A DNA stretch of 64,000 bases from Camarhynchus parvulus (GCF_901933205.1 NC_044573.1:84960546-85024545); one strand, 5' to 3'; positions 49,224-63,300 are shown, counted from the first letter of the stretch. A program made the numbers and translations. The notes: generated by a model not told the origin, from the sequence alone.

Positions 49224-52200
49224 GACATAATGACAAAATGAAAATGTCATCATTTTTGCACTCATTAGAACATTACTGCTAGCATTTTTAATTAGGGGAT
49301 AAAGCAATTATCATTGTGTTATCTCTGTTTGTCTTTGTTAGAAAATTAAGAAATGTCAGCTCACTGCTAACTACTGTTCTATCACTGCCTCTTATTTTCA
49401 AGTGTGGCCAAACTGGAGCTCCCCTTTCACCCACTTTTAGTTTTATTTTAATGAAAGTTTTTTATATCCTAGTAAATGGAAAAAAATACTGACTTTACTG
49501 AGGGGACCAGCAAAATAATGAAATAAACTAAAAGGAAATTAATACCAATTATTTTGAGCATACTTTAACAAAACACAATAGTAACCAACTAAATTACCTG
49601 CACCTGAGATTAAAAAAAAATAAAGAGAAAAAACCCTAAAACTTCAAATGAACAATGTGTATCATGGTCTAGTTGTTTATAATGACCTTGTGTCCTATCA
49701 GAACAATATCAGAAATAAATCTGTGACTTTTGCCAGGGAAACAGGAAACTAAAATAATTCCAAACAGGTAGCTGGACTTAGACAGTGTTATAATACAGAC
49801 AAAAGTTAAGCTTTTCTGAAAATGAAGGATTGAGGAACTATTTATTTGACAAGAATTCTACTAATGATCAAATTATTTCTAAATGAGACCACTTAAGAGG
49901 GGTTACCTCAATTCCTCTGGGTGAGTTTTCACTCTATAATAAATAGTTCTCTGAGAGACTTTATTTCTTTCAAGATATTTTGATTTTTACAACTTTTTAT
50001 GTCAGTTTTTTCATTAAGGAATTCTAAAATTGTGTTTCTAGAAATGAACAGTGAAAATTTATTTATTTGTATGGGTTTTTTTGCTTTCTTTTTTTGTTAC
50101 TGTGTTACTTTTCTAAGGTGTCTCACCTAATCAACAACTATTGCAGACAACAGTTTCAATGTTAATTACACAGACATGAACAATTCAAAGTCACTGACCT
50201 CCAAGAGATGTTGGAGAAGCCGAGTGTAGCAGAAGGTGATGGATGGACTTTGTATGACAACAATCTGACTTTAGGAATTTTTTTTAAAAATACTACAAAA
50301 AACCAAATCCCAACAAAAAAATGTTCCACACAAATTTGGAAAAAACAATGTGAAAAGAACTTTGATAGTTAACTGATGGGTAATATTAAAGATTTCATTA
50401 AAGTATTCCAAGTTTCAACTACATTAGAGAAGCTGAAAACAGGCTCTCAGGAATAAATTCCTGAATTTAGGAGACTTTTCTTATTATTTTTACATAAATA
50501 TATTTAATGAAAGATTCTGTTTGTGTGTTTCTAACCAGAACACGTATCAAACAGAGAAGCTAAGTGAAAGGCCAATAATTCTTTCTAAATACTGCGAGCC
50601 AAACCTAAATGCTTATGTAAGAAAATGAATTGTACTCATTCATAAAAGTAGATCCAAGAGAGAATTTTTATAAATCATGAGTACACAGAGTTCTTTAAAC
50701 TTAATGAGAAATTGAATAAATTAGTTCTTTAATAAATATTAAAATTTGGGTGGCAGTTCTTTCCGGAAGTTTGAGTGGCGTATTTTACTAAAAGATATTA
50801 AAAGCAACAAACTAAACATTCTGAAGCCATTTATTTACAATCTACTCACTATGAGATAATTAAACTGCTAAATTCTCCTTTCTAATTTGCATAGTAGGCC
50901 TCCAGCTTTTCTATTTTCTCTACAACATTTTCTTTAAACAAAGTTCCACATAAGAACTCTGGAAGCATTAAAAATAGTTCCAGTACAGACTGCAGTTATC
51001 CACCTGCCTTTAAGCAGTGGGATTTAACCTTTTTTTTTAATGTAAGCCATAAAATCCGATATTTAGAGTGAGTAAAAAATGAATAAATAATAATGAATAA
51101 AAGAATTATTGAGTAAATGTTTATTGCCTTAACAATGATCACTTGCACATCACAGCATGAAGAAGCAAAAAGTAACAAAGAAGGCAGAAAAATTAAGAAA
51201 ACAAATACATTGCTTAATTATATTTAATGGACTGTTTCTAATGGACTTCCCTCTCCACTCCACCTTCAGCTGGGCTGGAAAGTGCTTATGGAGTCAGGCC
51301 ACTAGATCACTTTGAAAACCAGAGCTGCCTCAGAGAGCAGTAATTGGTTGCTGCTCCTGCTCACTTCCAGCAGCCTCCTTCGTGGCAGAGATCAAGAAGA
51401 CACATAAGTAACCTGGCAATTTTCAAATACAGTTTTAGAAAAGGGAAGAAAATAGTACCTTTCCTGAGCATAGTGCTGTGGTGCCTGCACAGACTGGTAA
51501 TAAAGAGTAATAGATGGACTAGATGGTGAATAAATTCAGCAGAAAAGGTGGGCCACTGGGAAGTAGCCACAAACATCAGACAAAATTTTCCTTGACATTG
51601 TGAAGGGCTTTAACTCTGCAAATGCTGGCTCAGACTTCAATTTCAAAGGACCAACAGGCTTCTGTGTTATGAATAGATGTGCTGCAGTGAAATGGAAAGC
51701 CTAACTCTTTAGTCTGAAGAGTTATCTGCGCTGTAAAACCGTCTGAAGAGTTATAGGAATTACCATATATTTTTATTTTTAAAAAATCAGTGCTGAAATC
51801 ATCCATGCCATTTAAATATCACCCAAATTGTAAAATGGATAAAAGGGACAATTTTAAAGATTCTCAAACCTGCCTTGTCTGCCCAGCAACATAAAACTTG
51901 ACTTAACACAAAATATGTGTGGTTTTCCTGTATTTACATGACTGTGTATAAAGTTATAAACTACTTGCCCAAATGAAGACTTGGAATGTTACCTGCTACT
52001 TACTCAAAGCTGTTGTCATGGAATGCAAGCGCCTCTTGCCTTAAATTCCAGATCTAGGATACTCATGCCTACTACACATAGGGATAGACATGGATTTAGG
52101 ATTCATCATTCTCTCAAAAGTATTCTTAAAGATCAAAGTCTTAAAGATCTTTCAAAGTACAAAATTGCTTATTCTCCCATCTAGCTTCTATTAAGAGTTA

Positions 52201-53664
52201 GTAACAAACCATTATACTGCTTATATTGCCATAGCACTTCTCAAGTTCTATCTAAAACTGTCAGTGCATATTGATTTGAACGAGAATTTTAGATTTCTAA
52301 TGAATTTATTGACTAGGGCTTCAAATCTGCCATGCAATCCAGCCAGATATTTAATATTCAACAGAAAAATACCTTATATAAATTAAAATTATGTCATTTA
52401 TTCTACTTTTTGTACTAGATAACCAAAGAAAATATTGAATATCCATACCAGAAAAATATTAGGATTCCTAAAGAGAGGTTAATAATTAATCATTAATTCT
52501 TTGGAGATAGTGTTCAATATTAATAGTAAACATTGAGTTTCTCAATAGAAATTTAAATCTGAATGGAACACCCAAGGACAAAACAGGTACACAAAGGCTT
52601 GACTCCAAATCAAGATCCTCTAGAATGAAAATGATACACTTGAATAAGCAAAACGCCCTAGAAATGAATCCTAGTATATGAGCTGAATAAATTCCCGAAA
52701 GTTTACTAGTGTCTTGAAATAGATACAATTTTGGACATAAAGGGATGTCTCTTTAATGATTTTCTCTTTTTTCCAGTCTTTTTGTGTCTCTAAAACTCAG
52801 AATCTTTTCTGAAGAATATTTGAGTTGGAGAAAAAATAATTACTTTCATAGTTATACCTTAATATTCTTCTGACACTAAAAATAATATGAGGTAGGCTGA
52901 TAAGCCACCCAAATCCATTTCTGTGGCAACCCCTATGCATTCATATTCACCAAATCCATTCTACACTGAGCCACATGGAATCCTAGCCAAGACAGTGGAA
53001 GATTTCTTGGACCTGAGGTTTCTAACATTGCTTCTATAATTAATTACATTACGGGTGGATCTTAAGGATAAACTAGGATGGCTATTAGGACTTATAAAAT
53101 TTACTCTTGTTTTGACACAGACTTCTGTGTGGTCTTCACTACTTCCTTTTTCCATATATTTGTCTTTATTTTTATAAAATAAGATACTTATTTCCTATAA
53201 CTAATAGGTGATTTCTCCAATGGTTATATTTTTCTGCTTTCCAACAGTTCTGTGAAAATGCTTGTGCTAATGTTTAGTTGGAAATCAGATATCATGACAG
53301 TGTAAAAAGTAATTTACCTACAGAAAACAGAAAAAAAATCGAACCAAAACATCAAGAAACTTATTAAGAAGAGGTAGGATTGTGGCAACCTCAATATTGC
53401 TGCACTTAAATTAAAACATCCATATGAAAACATGACAGTATAAGGTTCAGGGGGTGGTTGTGCACTATTGTACACAGGTTGCATATCAGTAGTGACTTGA
53501 AAACATAATCTTAAACCTATTTATGGAGATAGACACAAAATCACTGAAAGTAAAGAGGATTTCAGAAAATTGTTTGAAATGAAAGAGCCTGCAGGAAACT
53601 GAACTCAGTGTCATAGGCAGTCTTTTACAGTAATACAAGTATGCGAAAAATGCCATGGGGTTTT

Positions 53665-53790
53665 TATTTATTTAATTATTTAATTTAATTTATTTTATTT
53701 TGTGTTACTTGATATGTTTACCGTACAGTTGAAGTTACTTGCATTTAATAGAAAAGAAAAAGAAAAAAGAAAGAATAAAGAGGAAAAAAC
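53665..53790. repeat. TTTA-rich and AAAAG-rich low-complexity sequence
   Basis: A TTTATTTAATTATTTAA-type tract (53665-53702) is followed, after about 45 bases, by an A/G-rich tract (53749-53788). I see no gene content. Confidence 0.8.
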
Positions 53791-55398
53791 CTGCCTATGT
53801 TTGAACAAAGCTGAAGGCCAATGAACTCCAGGAGGCAGAAGATGGTGGGTTTGATTTACCAAAACCCATTAACTACAGTTTAAGTTAGGATGCACAAAAG
53901 CTTGATATATTTCCTCCACACCATCCCTTGCATCTCTTGCAAACTCTAGTGGCATTGCATTTAGACAGCCTCACACAACCACAAAGTGCAACATCTAGGC
54001 CTAGCAAAACATGTCAGCCTGGACTGTACTCAACTTTTTATTTTGCCATGTGTGGGAGCTTTCTAAGTAAAAATGGTGCAAATACTTTCTCACAATAGAG
54101 AGACATTCAGGAAAACAGTCTTTGATAACGCATGAATATTTTCTTTCAAGTAGTTCCAGTTTGGTAGAACAAGTAGCTCAAATAAATCCAAACAACTCAA
54201 GGACCAGAACATGGCATGGGAAATATCACAGAAAAAGAACAAACATTATAGTAAACGTTACAGTGAACTTGTATCTGGAAACACAGCTGCCAAAAGATCT
54301 ATTTCTGGGCACTTTAGTAAAAGCAAAGCACACATTTTTGACAGCTGTAATCCAAGGACACATTTCCATTTGCACTTCTAACTTATACAGTCAAGAAGAT
54401 GAAGGGCTACACTATCATTGCCAAGGTTTTTTTTGAAAGCAGCTGTTCAAAACATCTCAGAATAATCTGCTGGCTGTAGCACTACAAGTCAGTGCTCCTC
54501 TAGCACTTGCTAAGACAAAAACATAAAATCACATTACCCTCATGCATTTCAAAGGTTTTGTAAAAACTATAAACATTGACTCCAAGGCTCCAGAGAAAAC
54601 CCTATGTCTGGCAAAAATTCCACTTCAATTATCACTGTCAATTATGCAGCTGATGTCTGTAAATGAGGCAGTAGAAATAAAATTCATAGGCTACTAGGAA
54701 TACAAAAAGGATTAATTTATAGTACTTACATTGGTGTTCAGTCACATGTGTAAATTACATGCACAAACAAATGATATTTCTCTATAGCATTAAAAGATAC
54801 TTCCTCATGTTTTCAAAAGGCCTATCTTGATACTTTATATTAAGAGAGATGTCAATTGTATGCTTCTGGTTTTAAAACCTTAAAAATTCTTACAGAAACA
54901 TGATTGATAAGAGAGAAGAAAAAGTAAACTTCTTAGCGATTTTCTATAATAATAGAATGCAGTAAAAGTAATTTTAAAAACAAACAAGTTCATTGTATCT
55001 CTGCTATGTCACTACAGGTCCCATGGTCCCCCAACAGCACTTTATTTCGTAGACATTTATACTCTATAATTCCCTTTATTCTTACATAAAGACCAAGCTA
55101 TCTTTCTGGCACTTTATCTGTTTTAGGTGGGGCCTTGTACAAATACATCTGTAAGAAGCACTGCTGCTCTCTGTTCCCTTATCCCAGGAGCAATGGCAAG
55201 TGAAGGAATAGGAAAGGCACAAACTTTGAGAACTTCATAGAAGCTCCTAGGATGATCATGGCATCTTTGTAAACTAATGTGATTAGAAAATACAAATACT
55301 GGTGGCATTTGCAGTTAAATGGAATATGAAATTAAAAATCATGGAAACAAAATTAAAGTGCTATTTGTCATAATTAGAAGAAAATTTAGCAACATAAA

Positions 55399-55775
55399 AC
55401 AATTTCTATTGGAAGATCTGGAAATCATTTGGTCCAAGCCCAAACTCAAAGTAGATCCAATTGTGTTGTGATGCCCTAGGCCTTGTTCAGTAAAGGATGG
55501 AGGTTCCTGAGACGTTCTGGGCAACCTGTTCCCATCAGAATTTTTTTCCTTATACCTAATCACAATTTCCTTTCTCATATTGTCACAATGTTCTTCTCAA
55601 ATAATCTGTTGTGTCTTTTCCCTTCACTAGCTTCACAGTAGGCTGAAGGCAAACGTTTCCCAACTCTTCAGACCATCTCCTCCAGCTTGAAGAAAGCCAA
55701 CTCTTCCACCATCACCTCACTAATCATGAGTTCCAGATCCCTTGTAGTCGTGGTGAGACTCCATTGGAGACTATC
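55399..55775 (-). mobile_element. CR1 LINE fragment, antisense, diverged
   Basis: The plus strand reads as a reverse-complemented CR1 3' region. TTGGAAGATCTGGAAATCAT and TTGGTCCAAGCCC come first, then GGGCAACCTGTTCCCATCAG with TTTTTTTCCTTATACCTAA. Further on are CTCACTAATCATGAGTTCCA, GATCCCTTGTAGTCGTGG and TGAGACTCCATTGG, corresponding to the more 5' CTCCAGTCCC/GTAGCC block seen also at 1.7 kb. The copy is old, with many substitutions and small indels. The terminal repeats at its 3' end are gone. Confidence 0.75.
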
Positions 55776-58700
55776 ACAAGACAGTCTGGGGGAAACACCA
55801 GGTAAATTCAGAACATCAGAATATCTGATTAAAAATTAATGCCCTTGTCTGATGTGTCATTCTCAAAGTCCCTGTTCAGTTATCCTACAGATCCAAAAGC
55901 TCCCCAGTAACAGTTTTTTTTTTCCTGGGAGCTTACTGTTAGACTACTGCAAAGTCAAAAGTAGCTGTAAAAATCAATTGATGTATAACCAAAATAGACA
56001 CCAATAGATGGTTGATCCAAAGCCCACTTGAAGCCACCAGCAAAGAAAATCTCATTCACAACCTATGACTTTCCCCTGGAAGCAGAGTAAAGAGGAAAAA
56101 AAATTCTAATGATGTAGAAGTAGAGAGAAAGGAGGAAGACATTTTGGACATTTTTCATTAGTGAAACCAATAGGACTCAATTTTTCTTTTTATTCCTTTC
56201 TGATTTTTTTTTTGTAAAATTGTTATTATTCCAGAATTTCCTTCATAGTGCATTATACTGTTTTGACTTTTGCAGTACTTTGAGTCACAGGAGAAAAAAA
56301 AAAGAAAAAAAGATATCCTGCAGTTAGGGAGTAAAACCAGTATTATTTTAGTATAAGTGTTAATAAACATGGACTTCCAATGGCATATACATGAATTATA
56401 CAGAAGAATGCAAAAAACCAGTTTATTCAAAATTTATAAGCTACTGTGATTAACATTCAATGTTAACTTCTCATGCTGACATGTTTCTTTTGTTAAAGCA
56501 ACAGTGCATGTTTAGAAAAAGTAACGCCCACAAAGTATCTCCCAAAGAGGCATGTGAGTGTTGTAAGTACACATTTGCACTTAGCAAAACCACATTCCTT
56601 GACTTTACTTGTGTAGTTTCTGAATAGAGTGGATTAGTAGATTGCCTCCTGCTTGCTGCAAGATTCTACAAAAAAAAAAAAAATTAAACAGTGAAGGGCC
56701 TTGTGTCTCCTCTGAACATTCAAAGCATCTGCTCTGGATGGATCAGGGACAGGGAAAACAGAATCAGTTACTCTGCAGGTCCTCACAAGACTGTTCATGA
56801 TGACATTTAGGTATAATCCAGACTATATAAAAACTCCATGTAAATCAAACAGGATGACACAGAATCTTATTTAGGTATATGAAAGTTCTTTGAAGAAATT
56901 AATTGATAATAAATGATAATGATACAAATAATGATAATTTGTATTATCATTCACAGCACAGTTGCACTGAGTATGGGGAATCATTTAATAACTTTTTTAT
57001 TTTTCTTTAAGAAAATGAGAAAGTTTTAAGGCTTGCTGACTTGTGTTTTAAAACTGCCCAATTTAATAAAAGCAAACAAATGTGCTCATTTGCAGAAATT
57101 CTCCCATGGTACCTATTTCAACTTAAATATTAAGAAAATATGTAAAATTCTCTCAAGCTATCAAAAATTTAATTAGTAGTACCAGAAGAGGCAGGTGGAT
57201 GAAAAATTTGTAGTTTGTGAGGGAATCAAAGTCACTGACTTGCAAGTTCTTTCATCAGCTGAAGACACATGTAAGTGTAAATGCATTTAGTGGAGCTGCA
57301 TTTTGTAATACTGTCTTCAAATATCTTTCTGGACAGATAATGCAATTAAGCATTACTGAGTACTTCTTTAAAATATTGTCTCAATATGCATGTTATCTTT
57401 AAAGACCTAGAAGCTTGTGTTAAATTTCACTGGAGTAGCTTCTACGGCATGAACATTATCTTAGAGAGTTGACAGTTACAGAGGATTACAGTGGTAAAAT
57501 CTGTCTGCACAGATGGAGATAAATTATTCATCATTTTATTTATGAATGCTACACACTAAAACAATATAGACAGACAGTCAGGTGGGTGCATAGGTACAGC
57601 TCTTTGTACTAGAAATATCTTTGAACTTTTAATAGTGAGGCTTCAAAGACAAATACTCTGGTGTCTGCATTTATAGCTACTGTTTGTTAAAAAACAAAAT
57701 CATACCAAGAAGACTTCACTTCATATCATTATTTCACAAAATAAAAAAAAAAAATATACAGAAACCTATGTTTTTTTCATCACAGAATAAAAGTAAAAAT
57801 TTTACTTTGAGGGGCTTCTCTGCATTTTTATTTCATACCTGAATGTCTATTTGATTTTGATCTTTTTCCCCTTATTTGGAGAAGAAACCAGTGGGATTTA
57901 AGAAACATCCACTCACATTGAAGAACTCAAAATGTTGACAAAATGAACCAAAAAAATTAATGATTTGCATAAATTATTTTCATCAGTAGCACAGTATGAG
58001 GTACTTAGTTGAATATTTTTTCTGAGTAGAAGAGAGAATCTTACAAAGTAATTTGTATATGAAAGCTCAAGAAAAGCCTAACAGAATTTCTTTCTTCAAA
58101 CAATTTTGTGAGACTTATAAGAAACTATTCTATATATTCTTAGTAACAAGCACAACCTAACATAGGACTAACTTCTACTTGCTTATATTGGTTATTTTTT
58201 TCCCTAGTACACAACTACTATAATTATTGCAATATATGCACAATAACAAAGATACAGAAGTCAGTGAACTGAAATATCAAATAGGCCATCACTAAACACT
58301 TGATTTTTTTATCAAATTTTCAAAGTTCTGGGTTTTTGTTGCTTTTTTTTTCCTAAGCATTATTTGAAAATTTTGTGCAAGAATCCTAAACACCCATCTA
58401 ACTTCCATTTGGACAACCCTTATTTAACAGTCAAGGGGAAGTCAGTGGACAAGACTGATTTATACTGTGACCTTTTCTCCCCTATGGACAAGTCTCAAAG
58501 TGCCTTGAATGTACCTTCCATTACTAATGGAAATGCCCTAGTCCTATAGCAGACACCATGAAACTTCCAGGCAAAAATCATTCCCTTCCATTCTTCTTGC
58601 TTTATGTGACAAGTTCTTGTATTTCATTCCCTGACCAGAAGCATGCAAGAATTACTTCCTGGGAATGCCTCCAAGATATCACCTATCACAATGCACTGGG

Positions 58701-58960
58701 AGCTGTAGTAGGTGGGTTTTAATTTTCATTTGATTTTAAGTGGCTAGTAATAAAGTAAGCATTTAATTAGGGCTTGCTAGCCTTAAAGAAATTGCAGTTA
58801 TAGGCATTTTAGTAATAAACTTATAGATAATGGACACTTTTTTTTTTCAGATTTTACTTCCTAGATATCCTATCTCCTGTTCCTCCACTATCCTTGAGAC
58901 AAAAGAAATCCATAGGAACTGGAATAGCTGTACTCATATGCTATTCCCCCATATGAAGTA
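55776..58960. other. AT-rich noncoding DNA, no gene seen
   Basis: No gene recognised. It includes poly-A tracts near 56287-56311 and 56668, and an imperfect inverted repeat at 56911-56951. ORFs of about 60-90 codons (for example 58364-58549 plus) are unrecognised. Confidence 0.5.
56911..56951. repeat. Imperfect AT-rich inverted repeat
   Basis: AATGATAATGATACAAAT and ATTTGTATTATCATT are reverse complements apart from a three-base gap. The loop is short. It is probably an AT-rich quasi-palindrome. Confidence 0.6.
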
Positions 58961-58964
58961 CAGC

Positions 58965-59000
58965 ATCATAGAATACTGGGTTGGAATGAATCATCATGCA
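58965..59000 (-). mobile_element. Possible short CR1 3' tip, antisense
   Basis: CATCATAGAATACTGGGTTG followed by GAATGA looks like the extreme 3' end of CR1 read backwards (ATCATAGAAT terminal repeat, then GGGTTGGAA). Only about 35 bases match, which fits a severely 5'-truncated insertion, but chance similarity is possible. Confidence 0.4.
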
Positions 59001-59177
59001 GATAAGCTATGAACAAATAGTCAGCAATGGCAGAATAGTTTCATTTTCCTTTCTAATCAACAAAAATACTCTACAGTGAAGTCCCTCATAGAAGAACTAC
59101 AAGACACTTTCTAAAGCCAAGCCTGGAACCTAAAATTAATAATTCAGATTGAATACTAAGCATCACAGATTCAGAAG

Positions 59178-59375
59178 TGTTGTGGTTGAACCCCACTCAG
59201 CAGCCAAGCCCCATGCAGTCACTCACTTATTCCCACCAGGGCAGCCAGGGAGAGAATGGGAAGGGCAAAACATAGAGAACTCCTGGGTTGACACTAAGAC
59301 ACTTTATTGGGGAAAGCAAAAGCCTCACAGACAAGCAAAGCAAAACAAGGAATTAATTCACTGTTTCCTATACTA
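59178..59375 (-). mobile_element. Partial ERV LTR (avian), truncated
   Basis: The element opens with TGTTGTGGTTGAACCCCACT, a terminal LTR word, and continues with CAGCAGCCAAGCCCCATGCA, GTCACTCACTTATTCCC, GGGAGAGAATGGGAAGGGC, CTCCTGGGTTGACACTAAGA, GGAAAGCAAAAGCC and GCAAAGCAAAACAAGGAATT. This resembles a family related to the LTR at 35.5-36.0 kb. As I understand the family orientation, this end is the 3' end of a minus-strand LTR. The rest of the LTR is not recognisable to the right, so it is truncated or too diverged. The ORF at 59149-59376 is produced by it. Confidence 0.8.
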
Positions 59376-59980
59376 GTGGTTAGCTTAATTAAAGATATTA
59401 CCTCCTAATGAGAATGTTCACCAGAAATCACTAATGTTAGTGTTTCATAAACTAGAATAGCATCAGGAACACTAGATGAACATCTAGATACAGTGATTCT
59501 GTCATAACTATAGAAGCCAAACAGAACCAAAAACCAAAGCAACAAGCCCCGACAGTGGTAGCAGTCAAGAACCCTGTCCCATGCAAAGCTGAAAGGAAAT
59601 TCTTTTATTCTAAGCTTTGTTCAAATATATTGTCACCGATATAGAACTCTAGAAAAACATCACAGTGTATTCCTACGCAGAATTCCATAGGCGTGTGCTT
59701 CACTCCCTCCCATATACTCTTTTTGTTTCTTGTGTTCCAAGCAACATATGGTTTCTGTCTGAGTTTAATAGATATAGGTCTTTCAGATATGCAGAAATAT
59801 TCCTTCTATTACATATTTTGAAAACATTTCTGTTTGTGTACCTCTATATAAATTGTAGAGCTTACATGGGTTCAGTTCTTTTTCATTTACTTTTGAATAC
59901 TAGAGACATCAGAGGGGAAAAGTTGGAAGAGTCACATAGATCACATTTCACGTTGTAGAATGCAGCTGCAAGAGCTGCAG
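59376..59980. other. Noncoding DNA between LTR and CR1
   Basis: No confident feature. A 97-codon plus ORF (59665-59958) has hydrophobic stretches but no family resemblance. GCAGCTGC is repeated in mirror form around 59961-59983. Confidence 0.45.
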
Positions 59981-59983
59981 CTG

Positions 59984-60318
59984 CCTGAAATGAGGCTGTA
60001 GCCAGGTGGGGGTCAGGGTCTCTTCTCCCAGGCAGCCAGAGACACAACAAGAGGACTCAATCTTAAGCCGTGCAAGGGAAGGTTTAGGCTAGACATTAGG
60101 AAAAAAATCTTCACAGAAGGAATGCTTGGGCATTGAAATGGCTGCCCAGGGAGATGGTAAAGTCGCAGTCCCTGGAGGTGTTTAAGAAAAGACTGGATAT
60201 GGTACTCAGTGCCATGGTCCAGTTGACGAGGTGGTGTTAGGTCACAGGCTGGGCTTGATGATCTCAAACGTCTTTTCCAAACCAGTTAATTAATTCTGTG
60301 ATATTGTCATTCTGTGAA
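59984..60318 (+). mobile_element. CR1 LINE 3' end, sense, with terminal repeats
   Basis: This is the best-preserved CR1 in the window. Landmarks in order are GGTGGGGGTCAGGGTCTCTT, CTCCCAGGCAGCC, GGTTTAGGCTAGACATTAGG, ATCTTCACAGAAGGAATGC, GGCTGCCCAGGGAGATGG, TCCCTGGAGGTGTTTAAGAA, GGCTTGATGATCTCAAACG and TCTTTTCCAAACC. It finishes in the family's short 3' repeats (ATTCTGTGATATTGTCATTCTGTGA-type, 60292-60317). It is a 5'-truncated copy, about 335 bases, with no coding capacity. The minus-strand ORF 60013-60267 lies wholly inside it and is not a gene. Confidence 0.92.
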
Positions 60319-63300
60319 GTCATCTGTAGGATGTTTGAGAGTTCTCTGGGCCCTACCCATTGTCAGCCTTAGCCACACTAAACTGCTTATGTACAGTCAT
60401 CAAATTAGATGTATGCAGCTGACTATCAATACAGCTTATAAATCACTAATCTCTTATCCCTGAAAAGAAGAGGATGAAATATGGCTCTGGGTTTTTATGA
60501 CAGTGTAAAGCCCCTGTCTGGCCAGATGAAGCCTTTGTTTGTCTAAATTATTTTCCAGTTACCAAAACTTATCATTGCTCAAGAGGAATTAAAATTGTAA
60601 TTTAGATTAATTTTGGGTGGGTTTTTTTCCCAGCAGTTCAGTAACAATCTGCCAGTAATTACATCTGAACATAACTCAGAGCAGAAATACATGCATTTCC
60701 AATTCCTTTAGCTACCCGGTCTGTTGACAGATCACACTTAAATAAGAGTTTGAAAAGTAGTGGAGAGTAAATACTACTGCTTGATAAAACCATTGAATCA
60801 AGTAATTCTACAGCTCCAAAAAATAAGGTACCAATAAAGACAGACAAAATTATGAGGAATTTGATATACTTAAGTTTCAGACAAGCATCTTTGCTGTTCA
60901 TCTGTGACATTTTCTGTTATTTTCAAAGGCATAAGATGTGTTCTGCTGAAAACTCTAGATATTCAAATAATAATTAAAAAGTCTATAAATTAGGAAAAAA
61001 AGTAAAACTAGACATTATTTTTTTCTTTTCTAATATTTAATATATGAGAACATATATGCAATCTCCTCATACTAGTATTTAAAGCCCTAAAAAATATTCC
61101 ATATCAAGCTGCTTTCATTTCAAGAATTCAGAGACAAGAACATACAAGTAGATTAAAATTTCTTCTAAAAATGGTTCTGTTTTCTATGTTTGAATGCATC
61201 TTGTATTTCAAAATATGGGACTGTGTACTTTGTTGATAACTTAACCCAATGTAATTTATAAAATTTTTTCTCCTAATGAAAGATTACTAAAATGTGGTAA
61301 ATGTTTAATGCCACTGTTTTCTTATAAGTTAAATTTTATAATCAAAAACTGCTGGTGATTCCAAGAAGTTAGAAACAGACAAAATTACTAATAATCTCCA
61401 TGTATTTGACGTCCCTTTGCTGGCAATATATAACTATGAGGAGTCTTGCAATGGCACATTTGCTGCCTCTATGTTTTTCTCTATGATGTAGTGCAAAGCT
61501 TTGCATTTTTTACATAAATATATTATTAGGAAGATATGAAATCAAGGCATACCTCCACTTAAAATCTAAATGTCAAAGGATTTTTTTCTCAGTATTTTAG
61601 ACAGCGGAAAGCACACAGACTGCAATTTTAGTGAAGCTCACCTCATCAACACGAACTGCACTAACTACTGCTGCTGACTTCCTCTTTGGCTTGCTTAAGC
61701 CGAAGTTCAAATGACTGATTCAGAGTTACAAAACAATAAAACTTGGAATTAGCAACGCTAGTGTTGTACTCTCATGATCTACTCACATTTTTTCTGCATT
61801 ATTAAAGAGAAACAAAACCATAAAAAAAATCAGAATTACTGAAGACATAAAGTTTCATTATTAGATTCATGTTTCAGTGGTTGATTCATTTTTATCATAT
61901 TCGCACTAGGAACCTAAAAAGGCAGATCCATTATATGCTATAGATTTGTCTACTTAAAACTAAAAAAAAAAGGCAGAGAGCTGTGGAGATCAGAACTCAA
62001 CTGGTGTGCCACTGTCATAACATGCTACTGTCATACTGCTACCCACAAAGATGTAACACAGAGGAATAATAAGGAATGATTGCGCCAGTTGGATATCTTT
62101 CCTGTAAATTCTATCAACATGCAAAAACTGAAAACAGAGTCAATAAAAGAATGCTGACCTCTTGGAGATTTATAGGAGTTGAACTCTTTATAATGCTTTC
62201 ATATTTAAGTCCTTTGACTCACGGTTGAAACTTACTAGTCAGAAAACAGGGTTCATTTGTTACTTGTTTCAAGTTATAAAGTAAATAAGAAATCAACTTT
62301 ATAAAAATAATTTAAATGAAATAAGACTGCAATTGAAGTTTTATAAATGACAGAATATATTTTCTATAATTCTTTTATAAAACATGTAAGATTTGAATAT
62401 AAAATTTCTGAAGTTCCATATTTTTGCTGATAAAAAGAATGTACTCACAGAAGCATATTCTAACTAAATGTAATTTTAAAAACCCAACCAAACAAGTGAG
62501 TTGGTGAGATTATCAAAGTCATCAACAGTAAAAATAAAACAAGCACAGCAAGTACTATTTTGTAGTAGTGGAGCTAAGACTAATTATTAAATACAATTAT
62601 TAGATACTGAATGGGGATCTCTGTTGTTTGTAAAAAGTAATTTGAAAGGATGCTGCTAAGGAAATACTTTTAAGAAAATAAATACTAGTTTGTATCCATG
62701 AATGAGAACATTTAATTCTAAATTAACGTTGAAATGGGATGTTTTCCAGCATCACAGCTTCATGGTGGCAATTTTTTTAAAGGTGACTAGTTATTTAGGG
62801 TAATAACACATGGGAGTATGAAAATTAAATAAATACAGATGGTATATTTGATTTACAAAAATTATCCTCAACTTCTTTGAGCAAAGTTTAATTTCTCCCT
62901 AGTTTTACTGGAAATACCTCTATGATAAAATACTAACATTTTTGTTTTGACTCTGAAAGCAATATATAATCTCTGTAATAATCTTTTATCACAGTATCAC
63001 ATTAAAACTTTTTGCATTTACATTATTTTAGATACTTACTGACTGCATTTCTGTTTGTTTTCCTACTTTTTATTTACTGTTCAGTTTGTGATTTGTATTC
63101 TCCTCACCTCCACAAGCCCTTTCAAGAGCTTCAAAATGATGCAGCTGCTGGGTGGTACAGATGTACTCTATTTCCACTAACATGCTGAGAATAAAAATGA
63201 TTATTTGTTCATTAACGTTTCATGCCCTATTTTTCAAGATTTACTTTCTCCACACCTGTTGAAGGTTTTGGATCTTGTGCAGCTTATCCAATAAATCAGG

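Larger units (their letters stand above)
47490..55395. other. AT-rich noncoding DNA, no gene seen
   Basis: No gene or interspersed repeat recognised over about 7.9 kb. Small features are a 19-bp tandem duplication (48150-48187), a 9-bp stem at 49009-49030, an (AT)n run (49205-49223), a 14-bp word repeated 29 bases apart (51712 and 51741) and T/A-rich low complexity at 53665-53790. ORFs reach 104 codons (54122-54436, plus) with no known domain. Confidence 0.5.

Noticed and set aside
54122..54436. 104-codon plus ORF
   Set aside because: No domain, signal peptide or splice context that I can support.
60013..60267. 84-codon minus-strand ORF
   Set aside because: Entirely antisense inside a CR1 3' end that is noncoding.
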